This document shows, piece after piece, positions 12,413 to 24,700 of a stretch of DNA of 64,000 nt (within the stretch, counting starts at the first letter, position 1; every line of letters begins with the position of its first letter). This stretch comes from Saccharum officinarum (taxonomy: Eukaryota > Streptophyta > Magnoliopsida > Poales > Poaceae). The notes beneath the pieces are model-generated. The model did no database searches. It saw only the letters and a list, made by a program, of their open reading frames with translations, and was not told the DNA's origin. The DNA is taken from assembly GCA_020631735.1 (NCBI GenBank), contig CM036223.1, positions 7,044,191-7,108,190 on the forward strand, written 5' to 3'. Position numbers and translations under genes: made by a program.

Positions 12413-15400
12413 CTAGATAGAAGCAAAGAACTCCGGGAAATTCTCCAACAGATAACCTTCCGATTCCCAGGTGGCTTCCTCTTCTGAATGTTGATCCCAT
12501 TGTATCTTGTACCATTTAATTGTTCTACTCCGGGTAACACGATCTTTTCGATCCAAAACTCGGACAGGATATTCAGAATATGTCAAATCAGGTTCAAGTT
12601 CAACTCCCTCAACATCAACCACTTGATCAGGTACTTGCAGACACTTCTTCATTTGTGATACATGAAATACATTGTGCACGGCTGACAGTTGTTCAGGCAG
12701 CTTTAATCTATATGCCACCTTCCCACATTTTTCAATGATTTGAAAAGGACCAATATAACGTGGTGCGAGTTTGCCTTTGACTCCAAATCTATTAACTCCT
12801 TTCATGGGTGACACTTTCAGATAAACATAATCTCCCACTTTAAACATCAAGGGTCTACGTCTTTTATCTGCATAACTCTTCTGTCGAGACTGAGCAACTT
12901 TTAAATTCTTTTGTATCTGCCTAACCTTTTCTTCCGTTTTCTTCACCAGATCAACTCCATAAAACCATCTTTCTCCTGGTTCTGACCAGTTCAACGGAGT
13001 TCTGCACCTGCGGCCATACAATGCTTCAAACGGTGCCATTTTGATACTCTCTTGGTAACTGTTATTGTATGAGAATTCTGCTAACGGTAAACATTCATCC
13101 CATTGATCTTGATAGGTGAGAGCACAAGATCTTAACATATCTTCCAAAATTTGATTTACTCTTTCAGTCTGTCCCCCAGTTTGTGGATGATAGGCTGTGC
13201 TGTAAAGAAGTTTAGTACCTAATGACTTTTGAAACTGTCTCCAAAATTGCGAAACAAACTGAGTACCCCTGTCAGTAACAATTGTTTTGGGTATTCCATG
13301 TAAACTCATAATCCGAGCAACATATATTTCTGCATATCGAGATGCTCTATAGTCAACCTTCACAGGTACAAAGTGAGCTGACTTAGTCAAACGGTCCACA
13401 ATGACCCAAATTGAATCAAAGCCTCTTGAGGTCTTGGGTAACCCAGTAATGAAATCCATACTGATATCTTCCCACTTCCAGGATGGAATGGGCAAGGGTT
13501 GTAACATTCCTGCCGACTTCAGGTGTACTGCCTTCACTTTACAACAAGTATCACATCTAGCAACATACTTAGCAATCTCAATTTTCATTTTGGTCCACCA
13601 GAATCTCTGTTTCAAATCTTGATACATCTTATTACTCCCTGGATGAATAGAAAACCTTGTACTATGTGCTTCATCAAGAATGAGCCGACGTAACTCTGGA
13701 ACCTTTGGGACCACTAGCCGGTTCTTAAACCATAACACATCTGCCTCATCAATACTGAAATCTGTCTGTTGACCAGTTCTAACTTTTTCTTTGATGTGAG
13801 TGATTCCGGAATTTGTTCTCTGAGCAGATACAATCTGATCTTTGAGTGTTGATTCTACTGTGACACTAGTCAGCTGACCTTGTTGAATTATTTCAATATT
13901 CAACTTTTCCAATTCGTAACACAAACTGTAATCCATTGGCTTCACAGTCGTACAATTGCAATGATTCTTTCTACTGAGTGCATCAGCAACTACATTCGCT
14001 TTTCCAGGGTGATAGTGTACTTCTAAATCATAATCCTTTATCAACTCAAGCCACCTTCTTTGCCTCATATTCAATTCTGACTGAGTAAAGATATACTTTA
14101 AACTCTTGTGATCTGTATACATGTGGCAAGTATTACCTAACAAGTAATGACGCCATATTTTTAATGCATGAACCACAGCTGCTAATTCAAGATCATGTGT
14201 CGGATAATGTTCTTCATGGCGCTTCAACTGTCTTGAGGCATAAGCAATGACTCTGCCTTCCTGCATCAATACGCAACCAAGGCCAATACCCGAGGCATCA
14301 CAGTAAACATCAAATGGCTTTTCTATATCTGGCTGTGCCAAAACTGGAGCAGTTGTCAATGACTTCTTTAAAATTCTAAAAGCTTTCTCACATTCTGTAG
14401 ACCATATGAACTTAGTTTGATTCTTCAACAACTCTGTGATTGGCTTGGCTACCTTTGAAAAGTCAGGTATGAATCGACGGTAATAACCCGCCATTCCCAG
14501 AAAACTTCGGACTTCATGAACTGAGATTGGTGGCTTCCAATTCAGAATATCTTTCACCTTGCCAGGATCTACTGCTACTCCTTCGGCTGACAACACATGT
14601 CCTAAGAATTGCACTTCTTTTAACCAAAACTCACATTTACTGAACTTGGCATACAATTGATGATCTCTCAGACGAGTCAGAACAACTCTGAGATGCTCAA
14701 CATGCTCTTCTTCACTTTTGGAGTATACTAGAATATCATCAATAAAAACAACCACAAACTTGTCAAGTTCTGGCATGAAAACTGAATTCATCAGATACAT
14801 GAAATGTGCCGGTGCATTAGTGAGACCAAAAGACATAACTAGGTACTCATACAGTCCATATCTGGTGGTGAATGCAGTCTTTGGAATATCTTCAGGTCGA
14901 ATCTTAATTTGATGGTATCCTGATCGAAGATCGATCTTTGAAAATACCTTTGCCCCCGCAAGCTGATCAAAGAGCAGATCAATGCGAGGCAACGGATATT
15001 TATTCTTAATGGTTACTTCATTCAGCGGTCGATAGTCAACACACATCCTTAAAGTCTGATCTTTCTTCTTGACAAAAAGAGCTGGACATCCCCATGGTGA
15101 GGAACTGGGTCTGATAAAACCTTTGTCACGTAACTCTTGCAATTGATCCTTAAGTTCTGCTAATTCATTGGGTGGCATTCTGTAAGCTCTCCGGGATATT
15201 GGGGCAGTACCCGGTTTTAACTCAATCACAAACTCTACATCTCTGTCTGGTGGCAGACCTGGTAGATCATCTGGAAACACGTCTGGAAATTCACAGACTA
15301 CCGGTATATCACAAATCTCCTGTACTGAAGTTGCACATACCCTTTCAACTGTTCTCTTTGGGATAGGAAGTTGGATAAGAAGATGAGATTTATTATCTGA

Positions 15401-16906
15401 CAGGTTCAACCTTATAGTTCTGTGCAGTGCATCTATAAGGGCTCCTCTTTGGTACATCCAATTCATACCCAGGATTACATCTATATCCTGTTTCTGTAAT
15501 ATTATCATTGAGGTAGGGAATATATGCCCACCTAACTCTATAGGTACGTCACGTACCATCTCCTTAGTACACAGTCGTCCCCCGGGCGACTGGATAAAGA
15601 AATCTTCTTGTGTTCCCACAATTGGAATGTCATGCTTAACAACAAAGGTGCGATTTATGAATGTATGCGATGCACCTGAATCAAATAACAGTACTGCTGG
15701 ATGATTAGCAACAGGGAACATACCCATCATAACAGGTTCTCCCTCTGGGATTGCACTTGCTTGAGTATAGAATACACGTCCGGTCTTCCTCTTCTCACCC
15801 TTACCCTTCTGAACATTCAGATTATTATTCTTGCTCTGAAGTTGTTGCTGTTGTGGTACGGGAGCTCTGGGATAATTGGGATTGTACTGCCTTGGATATG
15901 GGCAGTCCTTGGAAAAGTGACCTGGCTTTCCACAGTTGTAGCAGGGAAAGTTATGGGTTACCGGAGTCTGGTTTCGAATACCAGGGGCATTCGGCTGTTG
16001 TAAAAATTGCGGGGTTGCGGCAGGACGGAAAAACGTCTGCGGCTGAGCTTGGTATTGCGGTGGACGATAAGTTGGGCGGAAATGGTTCTGAGGGTGATAA
16101 ACAAACTTATGGCGCTTCTTAATGCCGCCAGACGGACTTGAAAACACTGGCTTCTTTTTCTTCAACTCTTTGTGCAGTCGGGACTTCTCTTCTGACGCAA
16201 TAGCCACATTGACTATCTCATGGTAAGTGGCATTATAGCAGGTAACTAATGCTTCCTGGATTCTGGTACTCAAACCTCTCATGAACCAACTTTTCTTCTT
16301 CGCATCGGTGTTCACATATTCCGCTGCATACTGGGACAGATGATTGAATTTGCCCACATACTGCAGAACTGTCTGGTTCCCTTGCTTCAGCGAGAGAAAC
16401 TCCTCTAGCTTCATGGCCATGACACCATCTGGGATATAATGTGCTCTAAAGGCTTCACGAAACTCTTGCCAAGTGACACGGTGGCCAGCAGGCTGTGCGG
16501 CGACCAAATTCGCCCACCACGCCCCTGCGGCACCTCTAAGCTGCTGCGCTGCAAACACGGGCTTCTGGTGCTCCGTGCACTGTAACAGTTCAAACTTCTG
16601 CTCCATGGTACGGAGCCAGTCATCCGCCTCTAGCGGCTCATCTGCCTTTGAGAACACTGGTGGACGGGTATCAGTGAAATCCACATAAGTGGTTTCCCCT
16701 CCATTGTTACGGCCTCGACGACCCTGATTTCCATTCTGATTCTGATTCTGATTCTGATTCTGAGCCAACAGGGTAGTGGCATTAACCAGTGCGGCAATAG
16801 CTTCTGCCAAGGTGGGTGGAAACGGTGGGGGATTCGGAGTATTGTCCCCTCCCTGGGAAGTTCCAGTACCGTCCATCTGTTGTACACAAACCATGTTTAT
16901 TTTCAT
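12413..16906 (-). CDS. Gag-pol polyprotein, Tekay-type chromovirus
   Basis: A single intact frame of 1497 residues. In order: Gln-Asn repeat (about 49-60); retrotransposon gag domain (about 90-240); CCHC zinc knuckle (322-336); aspartic protease with DSGA (409-412); reverse transcriptase (about 590-770) with the IDD catalytic box at 722-724; RNase H with D870, E907 and D932; integrase with H1081, H1088, C1118, C1121 zinc finger and D1151, D1212, E1248; C-terminal chromodomain (about 1440-1497). All catalytic residues are present, so the product could be functional. The chromodomain would direct integration to heterochromatin. The first Met is at 16906, but a Met ten residues in (MDGTG) is a reasonable alternative start, and the first Met is absent in copy A. 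Confidence 0.95.
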   Translation of the reverse strand: MKINMVCVQQMDGTGTSQGGDNTPNPPPFPPTLAEAIAALVNATTLLAQNQNQNQNQNGNQGRRGRNNGGETTYVDFTDTRPPVFSKADEPLEADDWLRTMEQKFELLQCTEHQKPVFAAQQLRGAAGAWWANLVAAQPAGHRVTWQEFREAFRAHYIPDGVMAMKLEEFLSLKQGNQTVLQYVGKFNHLSQYAAEYVNTDAKKKSWFMRGLSTRIQEALVTCYNATYHEIVNVAIASEEKSRLHKELKKKKPVFSSPSGGIKKRHKFVYHPQNHFRPTYRPPQYQAQPQTFFRPAATPQFLQQPNAPGIRNQTPVTHNFPCYNCGKPGHFSKDCPYPRQYNPNYPRAPVPQQQQLQSKNNNLNVQKGKGEKRKTGRVFYTQASAIPEGEPVMMGMFPVANHPAVLLFDSGASHTFINRTFVVKHDIPIVGTQEDFFIQSPGGRLCTKEMVRDVPIELGGHIFPTSMIILQKQDIDVILGMNWMYQRGALIDALHRTIRLNLSDNKSHLLIQLPIPKRTVERVCATSVQEICDIPVVCEFPDVFPDDLPGLPPDRDVEFVIELKPGTAPISRRAYRMPPNELAELKDQLQELRDKGFIRPSSSPWGCPALFVKKKDQTLRMCVDYRPLNEVTIKNKYPLPRIDLLFDQLAGAKVFSKIDLRSGYHQIKIRPEDIPKTAFTTRYGLYEYLVMSFGLTNAPAHFMYLMNSVFMPELDKFVVVFIDDILVYSKSEEEHVEHLRVVLTRLRDHQLYAKFSKCEFWLKEVQFLGHVLSAEGVAVDPGKVKDILNWKPPISVHEVRSFLGMAGYYRRFIPDFSKVAKPITELLKNQTKFIWSTECEKAFRILKKSLTTAPVLAQPDIEKPFDVYCDASGIGLGCVLMQEGRVIAYASRQLKRHEEHYPTHDLELAAVVHALKIWRHYLLGNTCHMYTDHKSLKYIFTQSELNMRQRRWLELIKDYDLEVHYHPGKANVVADALSRKNHCNCTTVKPMDYSLCYELEKLNIEIIQQGQLTSVTVESTLKDQIVSAQRTNSGITHIKEKVRTGQQTDFSIDEADVLWFKNRLVVPKVPELRRLILDEAHSTRFSIHPGSNKMYQDLKQRFWWTKMKIEIAKYVARCDTCCKVKAVHLKSAGMLQPLPIPSWKWEDISMDFITGLPKTSRGFDSIWVIVDRLTKSAHFVPVKVDYRASRYAEIYVARIMSLHGIPKTIVTDRGTQFVSQFWRQFQKSLGTKLLYSTAYHPQTGGQTERVNQILEDMLRSCALTYQDQWDECLPLAEFSYNNSYQESIKMAPFEALYGRRCRTPLNWSEPGERWFYGVDLVKKTEEKVRQIQKNLKVAQSRQKSYADKRRRPLMFKVGDYVYLKVSPMKGVNRFGVKGKLAPRYIGPFQIIEKCGKVAYRLKLPEQLSAVHNVFHVSQMKKCLQVPDQVVDVEGVELEPDLTYSEYPVRVLDRKDRVTRSRTIKWYKIQWDQHSEEEATWESEGYLLENFPEFFASI

Positions 16907-17068
16907 TGCTTTATTGAATTAAAAAGCAGTTAGCACAGAACTTGTATACACATACAAACTCATCTTACATATTTCATTACAAACTGGCTTGCAAGCAAGA
17001 AACTACCCACTAAGGTTCTTAGAAAGCAGGAAAAACTACTATATTACACAACCATTCATGTCAACACT

Positions 17069-17584
17069 TCACTCCTCATCATCATCGCTGATCACGATTA
17101 CTTCATCCTCATTCTCTGGAGCACTTGCACCAGTGACATGACTTGCATCATCCCCACTTTCCATCATGGGTTCATCTTCTTCCGGATCTTCTTCATTGTC
17201 CTCTCCATCAGGAACAACCACAGCACCGACATCATCTTCTACTGCCTGGGGCTGATGATTGGGATTCATCAGATCATTTAGCCTATGAACTTCCTCATGC
17301 AGAACTGTGTTGTACTGCTCCAGGTGTGTCACATAAAGCTCCAACTCACGAACACGAGCCCTGGCTTCTGTCTCCTTTTCCAGCGACTCATTCTGGAACT
17401 GTTTCCAAAAACGCATGTTGCGCTTCAGTCGCTCTACTTCTGATGTAAGCCTTGCAACCTCTGACTCCGAATCCGGGTTCGGATTACGGCTACTGCTTGC
17501 TCCATCAACTCTGGCGGCCAACTGATGACGCGGCACTCCTTGCGGACCCGTTTTCTTGCGAGGAGTCGTCTTCACACGTGCCAT
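17069..17584 (-). CDS. Extra upstream ORF (ORF0-like), coiled-coil protein with acidic tail
   Basis: 171 residues in the sense orientation of the element, between the primer binding site and gag. Basic Arg/Lys-rich N-terminus (first ~15 residues), coiled coil at about 40-105 with regular Leu/Val/Glu spacing, then a Glu/Asp-rich C-terminal half ending in IVISDDDEE. The ATG lies about 365 bases downstream of the primer binding site. It is preserved as an open frame in both copies in this window with only amino-acid substitutions (Thr/Met6, Ser/Leu41), which suggests it is expressed. It has no zinc finger or enzyme motif. A structural or chromatin-binding role is only a guess. Confidence 0.75.
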   Translation of the reverse strand: MARVKTTPRKKTGPQGVPRHQLAARVDGASSSRNPNPDSESEVARLTSEVERLKRNMRFWKQFQNESLEKETEARARVRELELYVTHLEQYNTVLHEEVHRLNDLMNPNHQPQAVEDDVGAVVVPDGEDNEEDPEEDEPMMESGDDASHVTGASAPENEDEVIVISDDDEE

Positions 17585-17948
17585 CCTAAAGCAAGATAGA
17601 ATTAGGACGATGAGAACAGATAGGGGGATCTGAAGGTTAGCATGAATAGGATTGAACCTTACTTAACCCAAACCACTTTAAAAGGGAAGGTAACTTAAGC
17701 AGGTTAATTAAACATGATGCATGCATCGTACTTACGATCTAACAGAAAGATTTAAGTAACACATGCAATCTTTATAACATAGGGCACTATACATGATACT
17801 TCACTACGAAGCTTTCAAATATGAGCTAAGGAAACTATAGAATAGATTAAGAGAAGCAAAAGCAATTTGGACCCAAAATATCAGTATTAAATTTGTTTGA
17901 CCCAAATCATTTTGAAGTTTTACAAAGTAATACTACAATAACTCAAGT

Positions 17949-17966
17949 GATTATGCTCTGGTACCA
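17949..17966 (-). other. Primer binding site of the complete Tekay element
   Basis: TGGTACCAGAGC on the minus strand, two bases inside the 5' LTR end TGTGACA; a variant of the initiator-Met tRNA complement. Confidence 0.75.
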
Positions 17967-17968
17967 GC

Positions 17969-20900
17969 TGTCACAGAACCTCCTAATTATGATGGCCCAC
18001 AAGCACACGTCATTGCCATAATGACCTCTGACAGTCGTACTTATGTTCACCATAACTTAAAAGGCCTGCTTTCCTCCGAACAGGATCCAATCACAGGAGT
18101 ATTGCAATATTACAACAGTTTATTCAAAATATTCAACAGAGTAAAGTAGCGGAAGTCTTACAATAACTTAGGTTACAAACCAGTTTTCAACTTAAAACCT
18201 TATGTAACATTATTACAAACCAGTAGTAGAGAAGTATCGGTAGTAACTTTATTACAACACACAAGCGAGATGCCTTGCCCAAAGGCCACACAATCTACTC
18301 GTCGTCACTGTCTTCAACCACGACGGTCATGCAACAAGGCTCGAAGCAGACTTGTTCATGAACCGCACCTGCAACAAGGGGTTAACAAACCCTGAGTACG
18401 AGAGTACTCAACAAGACTTACCCGACTAAGACAAAGACTCCAAGGGCATGCTAGCTTTAGGGAATCAAGGTACGGGTAATCAAGAATCAAATTTTCTTTT
18501 TGCAGAAAAGCTTATTAAAGTAAGTCCTTATCTTCAACATTTTACTTTTACCATTGATGGTTCATTAACCAATTCTAGGTGATCCTAATCTAGATCAAAG
18601 TAATTATCATCAAAACCTTTCTCATTCTTTCTTTCAATTCCAGTTCTTAACTACGATGTTGGTGCAAGGCCAAGACTCCTTTCTCGTGGAGTAACGACGA
18701 TTCGAACCGCTTCATTTACCCAGCTGGGGATTCCTAACCACACGACATATGTAGAACTGAATCTTGCATATATCAACTCTTACCCGAATAACCCAAAACC
18801 AGAACGTGTCCATCGCCACCCGAGAGCACAGTACTCCTCGAACCCGGCCCAATTCTAGCCCCGAGGGTACACGTTACTCTCGCCATCTCTCCACTCCCAG
18901 TGCGAGGTTAGACGTTCTCGTAATGGACTAACCAAAGTAAGGCTTACCCGACATGGGCACATGGCTAGTACTAATAAAAACTCCATGACGCGAGGGCCAA
19001 CAACGTACGGTCCTTAACTGATAAGGCGGAAACAATACAGTGGGACTCCTTTCCCAATGCATGTTAGCAGTGGCCAAACCACCCGCCCGATCTTACAAGT
19101 TCATTCACATATTTCAATATTCATTCGATATGCCGTCATGGCTATGTAAACATTCATTTAAAAGCTTAACTTCTAAGCATAGCGAAGCATACTACGCATT
19201 TTCTGTAAAGCAGGTATCAAGGTTGATATCACAATAATCAAGGATGATAATGCAGCAATTAGGTTATCACTCAACTCCTAATTACTTAATGCAGTCAACC
19301 ATAATATAAATAATAAAACATTTGTAAAACTCAAGGTAGGGTTTAAATGCACCGGGGCTTGCCTTGCTCAAACACGACGACCGACTCAGACTCGAGGACT
19401 TCACCCCCTGGTCCGGAACCCACCGACGATCGCTCTTCTCCGGAAGCTTGATCGACGACTTCGGCTTCCTCGAAAGCGGAGACTACACGAATACATAACA
19501 TGCTTTAACATGATGCTCAATGATAAACATGATGCTTGATGATAACATGCCACGGTTACGATTTGAGTACAACTTTTCTTCACGGTACAAACGTAAACAG
19601 AAAACCTACTAACTAGTAGCGACGTTTTCCCGCGATACCAGCTTTTAACCTAACAAGTTACTAACGAGCTCAATCATGAAATTAAGGTGCCAGAGATCAC
19701 AAAAGGATAGTGACCTAAGGACATCACTCAATCAAAAGGCACACAACACTTAAAGTTCTCAAATTAATATTTATTTTCTATTTAATAATTAGGGCATAAT
19801 TAGAAGTTGATCAAATTTTACCTAATCAAGCTCAAACTTTTTCTATGGGTTAAGAATGACTTATAACAGTGCTATAATAAATTTCATAATTTTTGGATAA
19901 ATAAATTAATTATTAAAATTACTGGAAGTTGCATTTAATCTTTAATGAAACTAATTAATTCTACTGCTCAAAGTATTCAAATTCATGATTTAACATTTTT
20001 CCTAGATAGTTTATACATTGAAAAGCTTACACAAAAATTTTCATGAATTTTGGAACTCTACACAATTTTTAATGAAATAAACAAATAATAACACTATTCA
20101 TAAATTTGAAAAAGAAAAACAAAAACGAAATCCGAACCGGGCTGCTTCTCCTCCTTCCCTCCGGTCCGGCCCAGCCGAGCGGCCCGCTCGCGCGCGCCCG
20201 CGCCCGCGTTTGCTCGCGCTTGCGTGGCCCAGCAAGCGGCCCACTTGCGCGCCCTGCCCGCACGCGCGCGCTCTTCCTCTCTCTCTCGCTGACAGCTCTG
20301 CCCCACCCGTCATCGCCTACCTCCGCTCTCTCGTTCTCTCCCGCGCGCTCGGCCATGCCCGCACGGCGGCCGGCCGGTGATCACACCGCTAACGACTCAA
20401 CCACCATGACCAAAACGATCTACACCACCCTACGACTCCACTACGACCTTCTACAGCTAAGCTCGAGCTCCGGCGACCCCTTACCGACGACGATGGCGGA
20501 CCACGGTCGACGGTGAGCCGCGAAAACGCGTCCCCAACGGAGTAGCGGCTAAAATTAACGCGAGGAAAACATTCAGGGGCTCACAGCGGTTATGGTGGTG
20601 CTCTTGGTGACGACGGCGACGAGCTGGAGTGGCCTGGCCACGTGGGGGCGGTGGTGGCGGTGCTCCGACCGGAGTTGGGTACGGGAAGTGGTGGTGCGGT
20701 GGTTCGGGCGAGAAAACGGCTAAACCCGTTGGACCATGAGGTGCGCGAGGGCGAGGCGAACTTGCTGGTGCGATTTGCGTGGCTAGTGGCGGCTCAACGG
20801 CGGCAGCAGCGAGCGGCGGAGCTGCGGTGGCGGCGGCGGTAAAAACAGAGAAAAACGGCTCACGGTGAACTCGGTTATATATAGGGCGACGGTCATACTG

Positions 20901-22086
20901 AAGGTCACTGGAAGGCGCGAGACGTCGCGCTGGCGGTCCTAGCGCGCGCGAGAAGCTCCTGGACGTCGCCCGGCGGCTCGCCGGCGCCCATGCCGCGCGG
21001 TGCCCGGCGGCGATTGGTCGCGGCACTGTAGCTGTTCCCCCCAACTTTTGAAATTCAAACTGGTTTTTCAAATTACTTTCAAATTTGTATAGCAACTTGA
21101 AAATCTTCCAATGTATGACATCTTCAGATTTTCAAGCTCTACAAGTTTTGTATTGAACGCTTTTTCAAATTCTAACTGGATTTTGAAATTTGAGTTTAAA
21201 TTCAAAAAGGGACACATTTTTCAGATTTGGTAATTTAGAAATTACTTTTGATTTTATATTGAAACTTCAAAATCTCCAAACATCAAAGTTGTATATCTTG
21301 ACCAGACCTACAACTTTGCTGTTCAAAACTTTTTAAAATTCAGCCTCCATTTTGAAATCTTAGTTTGGGGACAAAAATGAATTAAATCTGAAATTTGCTT
21401 ATTTTCAAAATTGCTCCACATTTTACACTAAAACTTTGAAAACTCAAAACACCAAAGTTGTAGCCCTTGAAAAGTTCTACAAACTTGGTTTTGAACTTTT
21501 TCCCAAATTTTGCTTAGATTTTGAATTATTTCAAAAGGGGTAAAACAGGGTTTTGAAATTTAGGGTTTTCGGAGGGATTTTAAATTGGAATTTGTTGCTA
21601 CTTTGATTTGTGATTACTTAGTGATCAAAACCTCACCCAAGGGCATCATTTGGACCAACATGACATGGTTGACCAAATGCCACTCTTGGTTGACCAATTA
21701 GCTTTAAAAAAATTCTTTTACATTCCTCCCCAGATTTTGAATTCGAACTCGAATCGGAAAACTCACGACAAGTTTTGGGACTCCAATTCAAACTCAAATT
21801 TGGAGCTTCATTTTAAATGTTGTACTTGAGCTCATACCCTACACTTGACACTAGTGGGCAACACAATCGCACACCTCAAATTACGCAGGGCATGGACTAA
21901 GTATTTGCGGTGGCCTTCGAAATTAGGGTTTTCGGGTTCGGAGCACACCACTGAGAAACACATTCAACCTAGATAAGTAAACTTGTTTTAGTTGATGCAT
22001 AACAATGTTAACCTAATAGAGATGCTTTGCAATGCATTATGATGACATGGCAGATTAATTAGCACTATAACACCCGGGGTGTTACA
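17969..22086 (-). repeat. 5' LTR of the complete Tekay element
   Basis: 4118 bases with TG...CA ends on the minus strand. It drives transcription of the element. It is nearly identical to copy A (1565-5647) and slightly divergent from the 3' LTR at 8128-12238. Confidence 0.93.
20875..20883 (-). promoter_or_regulatory. Probable LTR TATA box
   Basis: TATATATA (palindromic) in the 5' LTR. Downstream on the minus strand is a GC-rich stretch. If it is used, transcription starts roughly 30 bases downstream and leaves a leader of nearly 2.9 kb within the LTR. Identical sites are at 11030-11038 and 4451-4459. Confidence 0.5.
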
Positions 22087-23350
22087 AGGTGCGTACCGGA
22101 TTTGTACGTACGGAGTAGTTATTAATCTTTTTTGAAAAAAAACTCTTATGGTGACATATTTGGTTCAAAATTGGGACAGAATATTCTGTCGTCCTTACTC
22201 TCTCTCTCACACACAAGAGAAAACGTGCACAATCGCGTGACCAAGTGTCATGAAACAAAATGACAATAGGGGAAAAAGTGACGAGCTTTAAATTTTTCCC
22301 CAAAAAAAGTGTCGTGCAACAAAATGGCATACATTAGGAATGGTTGCTTATGAGTTGGGACTTTTTAAGTTTCGATTTGAAGATACCGGTTTTGCTTGCA
22401 AATTAAATATAAATGTTGTACGCCGGGGCTTATTTGTTGTTTTTAGTATTGTTCCACCTCTAAGTGTTGCAGATTCTTTTTGGAAGTTGGTATAAACAGG
22501 GAGGAAAAGAAAAATAGATTGTTTTTTACTAACCGGGGCAACGACCTTCTGCTGGTTTATTTGGTTGATAAGAAATGAGATAGTTTTCGACAATTGTAAA
22601 CCTAAAAATTTTGTGCAGGTCTTATTCCGATGAACTTCTTGGCTCTGTCATCGGAGCCAGACAATTGCAGTGTTGTGATGACGAGAAAGAATGCATCGTC
22701 TTCGCTTGTCGCACATTGGAGTCTGCGGCAACGGCCTTCTTCGCCTTACATGGGTGGCCGGTGGCCCTATGTCTTTAAGCTTACAAACTAAGTTTTTTTT
22801 TGTGTATCCTCGTTTTAAGCTCTTGTGTCCTATAATAATTTTGGTTTGATTCCCCACCTGTGGGGATGAAGTCGGATGTTTTTCTTCTATTGTCAAAAAA
22901 ATGTTAACCCTATACTCCATCTGTCCCAATACATATGTCGTTTTGGCACATCACTAAAGTATCTATGTGAGGAGAATTTTTACTGCATCTGGACACAGCC
23001 ACCATCCTGGTGAGTGGAATCTTTACTACACCTCATTGATGGCTAGAACTACTCTAAAAACGGGACAGAGTATGCATGTACGCATTGTTTATGCCTTACT
23101 TATTAACATTTTTTTAGTACAAGAAGCATAAACATACGCTTCTATACATATGGTGAGTAGCGTGATACAGTGGCTTGTTTGTATTGTACTAAATATGTAT
23201 TTTTAGGAATATTGTACTAAATACGTGAGAGCTGCCATGACATAAGATCGAGAGGAGTACGTACGTGTATACGTACTCTTGGATTGTATTGGTGTGCACG
23301 TACTCTACTAGTGCAGTGCAGTGGATCCATTATTTATCACTCCTACCTAA
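22087..23350. other. Right flank of the Tekay insertion; no gene seen
   Basis: It starts with the target duplication AGGTG. Short CT/CA tracts lie near 22195-22215. No conserved coding frame and no recognizable transposon ends were found. It is duplicated with gaps at 5648-6890. Confidence 0.6.
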
Positions 23351-23863
23351 GGCATGTTTAGGCCGTGTTTAGTTCCCGGTTCGGTTGGCCGGAATCGGGA
23401 CTGCGCGCTACAGTGTTTCGGTCGGAACACTGTAGCGCGTTTTGTTTTTTAGTGCAAAAAATTATCTAAAAATTTATTAATTAGACTCAAAATATTCGTC
23501 TCGCAAAGTACAACAAAATTGTGCAATTAGTTTTTGATTTCATCTACATTTAGTACTCCATGCATTTGCCGACATTTTGATGTGATGGGGAATCTCCTTT
23601 TTTATAGTAGAATTTGGGGAGGAATTGGGAACTAAACAAGGCCTTAGTTTGCAATTTTTTTCAACCCGATGAATAGTACCACTTTCGTCTTATTTGGCAA
23701 ATATTATCCAATCGTGGACCAACTAGGCTCAAAAGATTCATCTCGTGATTTCTAACTAAACTGTGTAATTAGTTATTTTTTACCTATATTTAATACTTCA
23801 TGCAAGCGGCTAAAAATTGATGTGACGGAGAGAGTGAAAAAATTCTAACTTTTGGGTGCATCC
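23351..23863. mobile_element. MITE (GGCATGTTTAG end) interrupted by another MITE
   Basis: The left end GGCATGTTTA (23351-23360) is separated from its continuation GTTTGCAATT (from about 23647) by the MITE at 23361-23643. Joined across TTA, the start resembles the MITE at 32485 (GGCCACGTTTAGATTGC). The right end near 23863 is diverged, so its boundary is approximate. Confidence 0.6.
23361..23643. mobile_element. Tourist-like MITE nested in an older MITE
   Basis: Terminal inverted repeats GGCCGTGTTTAGTTCCC / GGCCTTGTTTAGTTCCC, with TTA duplicated at 23358-23360 and 23644-23646. It includes a second, short inverted pair near the left end (CTACAGTGTT...AACACTGTAG). Confidence 0.85.
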
Positions 23864-24082
23864 CCTACTACTACTAGTACCGTGTAGTCGGTGTACGTAG
23901 TACGTGAGTGCTACTAGGAGCTACTAGATCGAGCCGCATGTCACGATGTCAAGCGAGACGAAGACTTTTTTTTCTCTGTACCAGCTGTTGGCTTTAATTA
24001 TCTTTGCCGTGTTTTGAATTGATGACTGACCAGGCAACGGAAGAAGAATAGAAGATGCCGAGGGATATTGCTGGCATATACA

Positions 24083-24312
24083 GGCTGTGTTCATATCCGA
24101 AATATTTGGGAGAAATATTTATGTAGCACTTTCGTTGTTATTTGGCAAAATTTATCCAACCATGAATTAATTAGGCTCAAAAGATTCATCTCGACCTTTA
24201 CAGACAAACTGTATAATTAGTTATTTTTTACCTATATTTAATGTTCAATGCATGCGTCTAAAGATTCGATATAACGAGTGACAGAGAAAATATTTTGGGA
24301 AGTGAACGGGCC
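24083..24312. mobile_element. MITE with ACA target duplication
   Basis: The ends GGCTGTGTTCATATCC and GGAAGTGAACGGGCC are imperfect inverted repeats. The core blocks AGGCTCAAAAGATTCATCTC and TAATTAGTTATTTTTTACC are shared with the other MITEs. ACA lies at 24080-24082 and 24313-24315. Confidence 0.75.
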
Positions 24313-24692
24313 ACAGTATATGCTAAATACCCACCCACTGGCGCAGAGCAAATTAAATATACTTGTAGTACTACGACGATTGACTTGAGTTTAGAGTAGA
24401 CGAGATCTTGCACGTACAACGCGTCTTTTCTGATCGTCTCTATCTGCTTGCCTTAAGTCATACTTTTTCGGTTAACAAATAATATTTTTTTCATAACAAA
24501 TTAATAACCAGTACGTTTCGCCGTGACTTTTCAGCCCAGCGCACAATGCCGGTAAGGTGTTTTTTTGCAGAATGGTCCCTCGCGTCGCGAGTCAGGAGAC
24601 GGCTGAGCTCGTCGTCTCACGAGACGATGGGGATGGCTCGTACTCCTAGGCTCGAAGCCACAAAATCGCCGCGTTGTTTAGTGGATCAGCTA
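24313..24692. other. Intergenic DNA, nothing recognized
   Basis: No coding or repeat signature could be supported in this stretch of about 380 bases. Confidence 0.5.
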
Positions 24693-24700
24693 CGCCCGAT

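Larger units (their letters stand above)
8128..22086 (-). mobile_element. Complete Tekay/Del-type Ty3-gypsy chromovirus
   Basis: This is a 13,959-base element read on the minus strand: 5' LTR 17969-22086, primer binding site 17949-17966, ORF0-like 17069-17584, gag-pol 12413-16906, polypurine tract 12239-12255, 3' LTR 8128-12238. The five bases AGGTG flank it on both sides (8123-8127 and 22087-22091), a clean target duplication. Domain order protease, RT, RNase H, integrase, chromodomain places it in the chromoviruses; the lineage call Tekay/Del (RIRE3-like) rests on the chromodomain type and very long LTRs. The polyprotein is uninterrupted and the LTRs are similar, so the insertion looks recent. 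The LTRs differ near 10100-10180 against 19940-20010. Confidence 0.95.
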
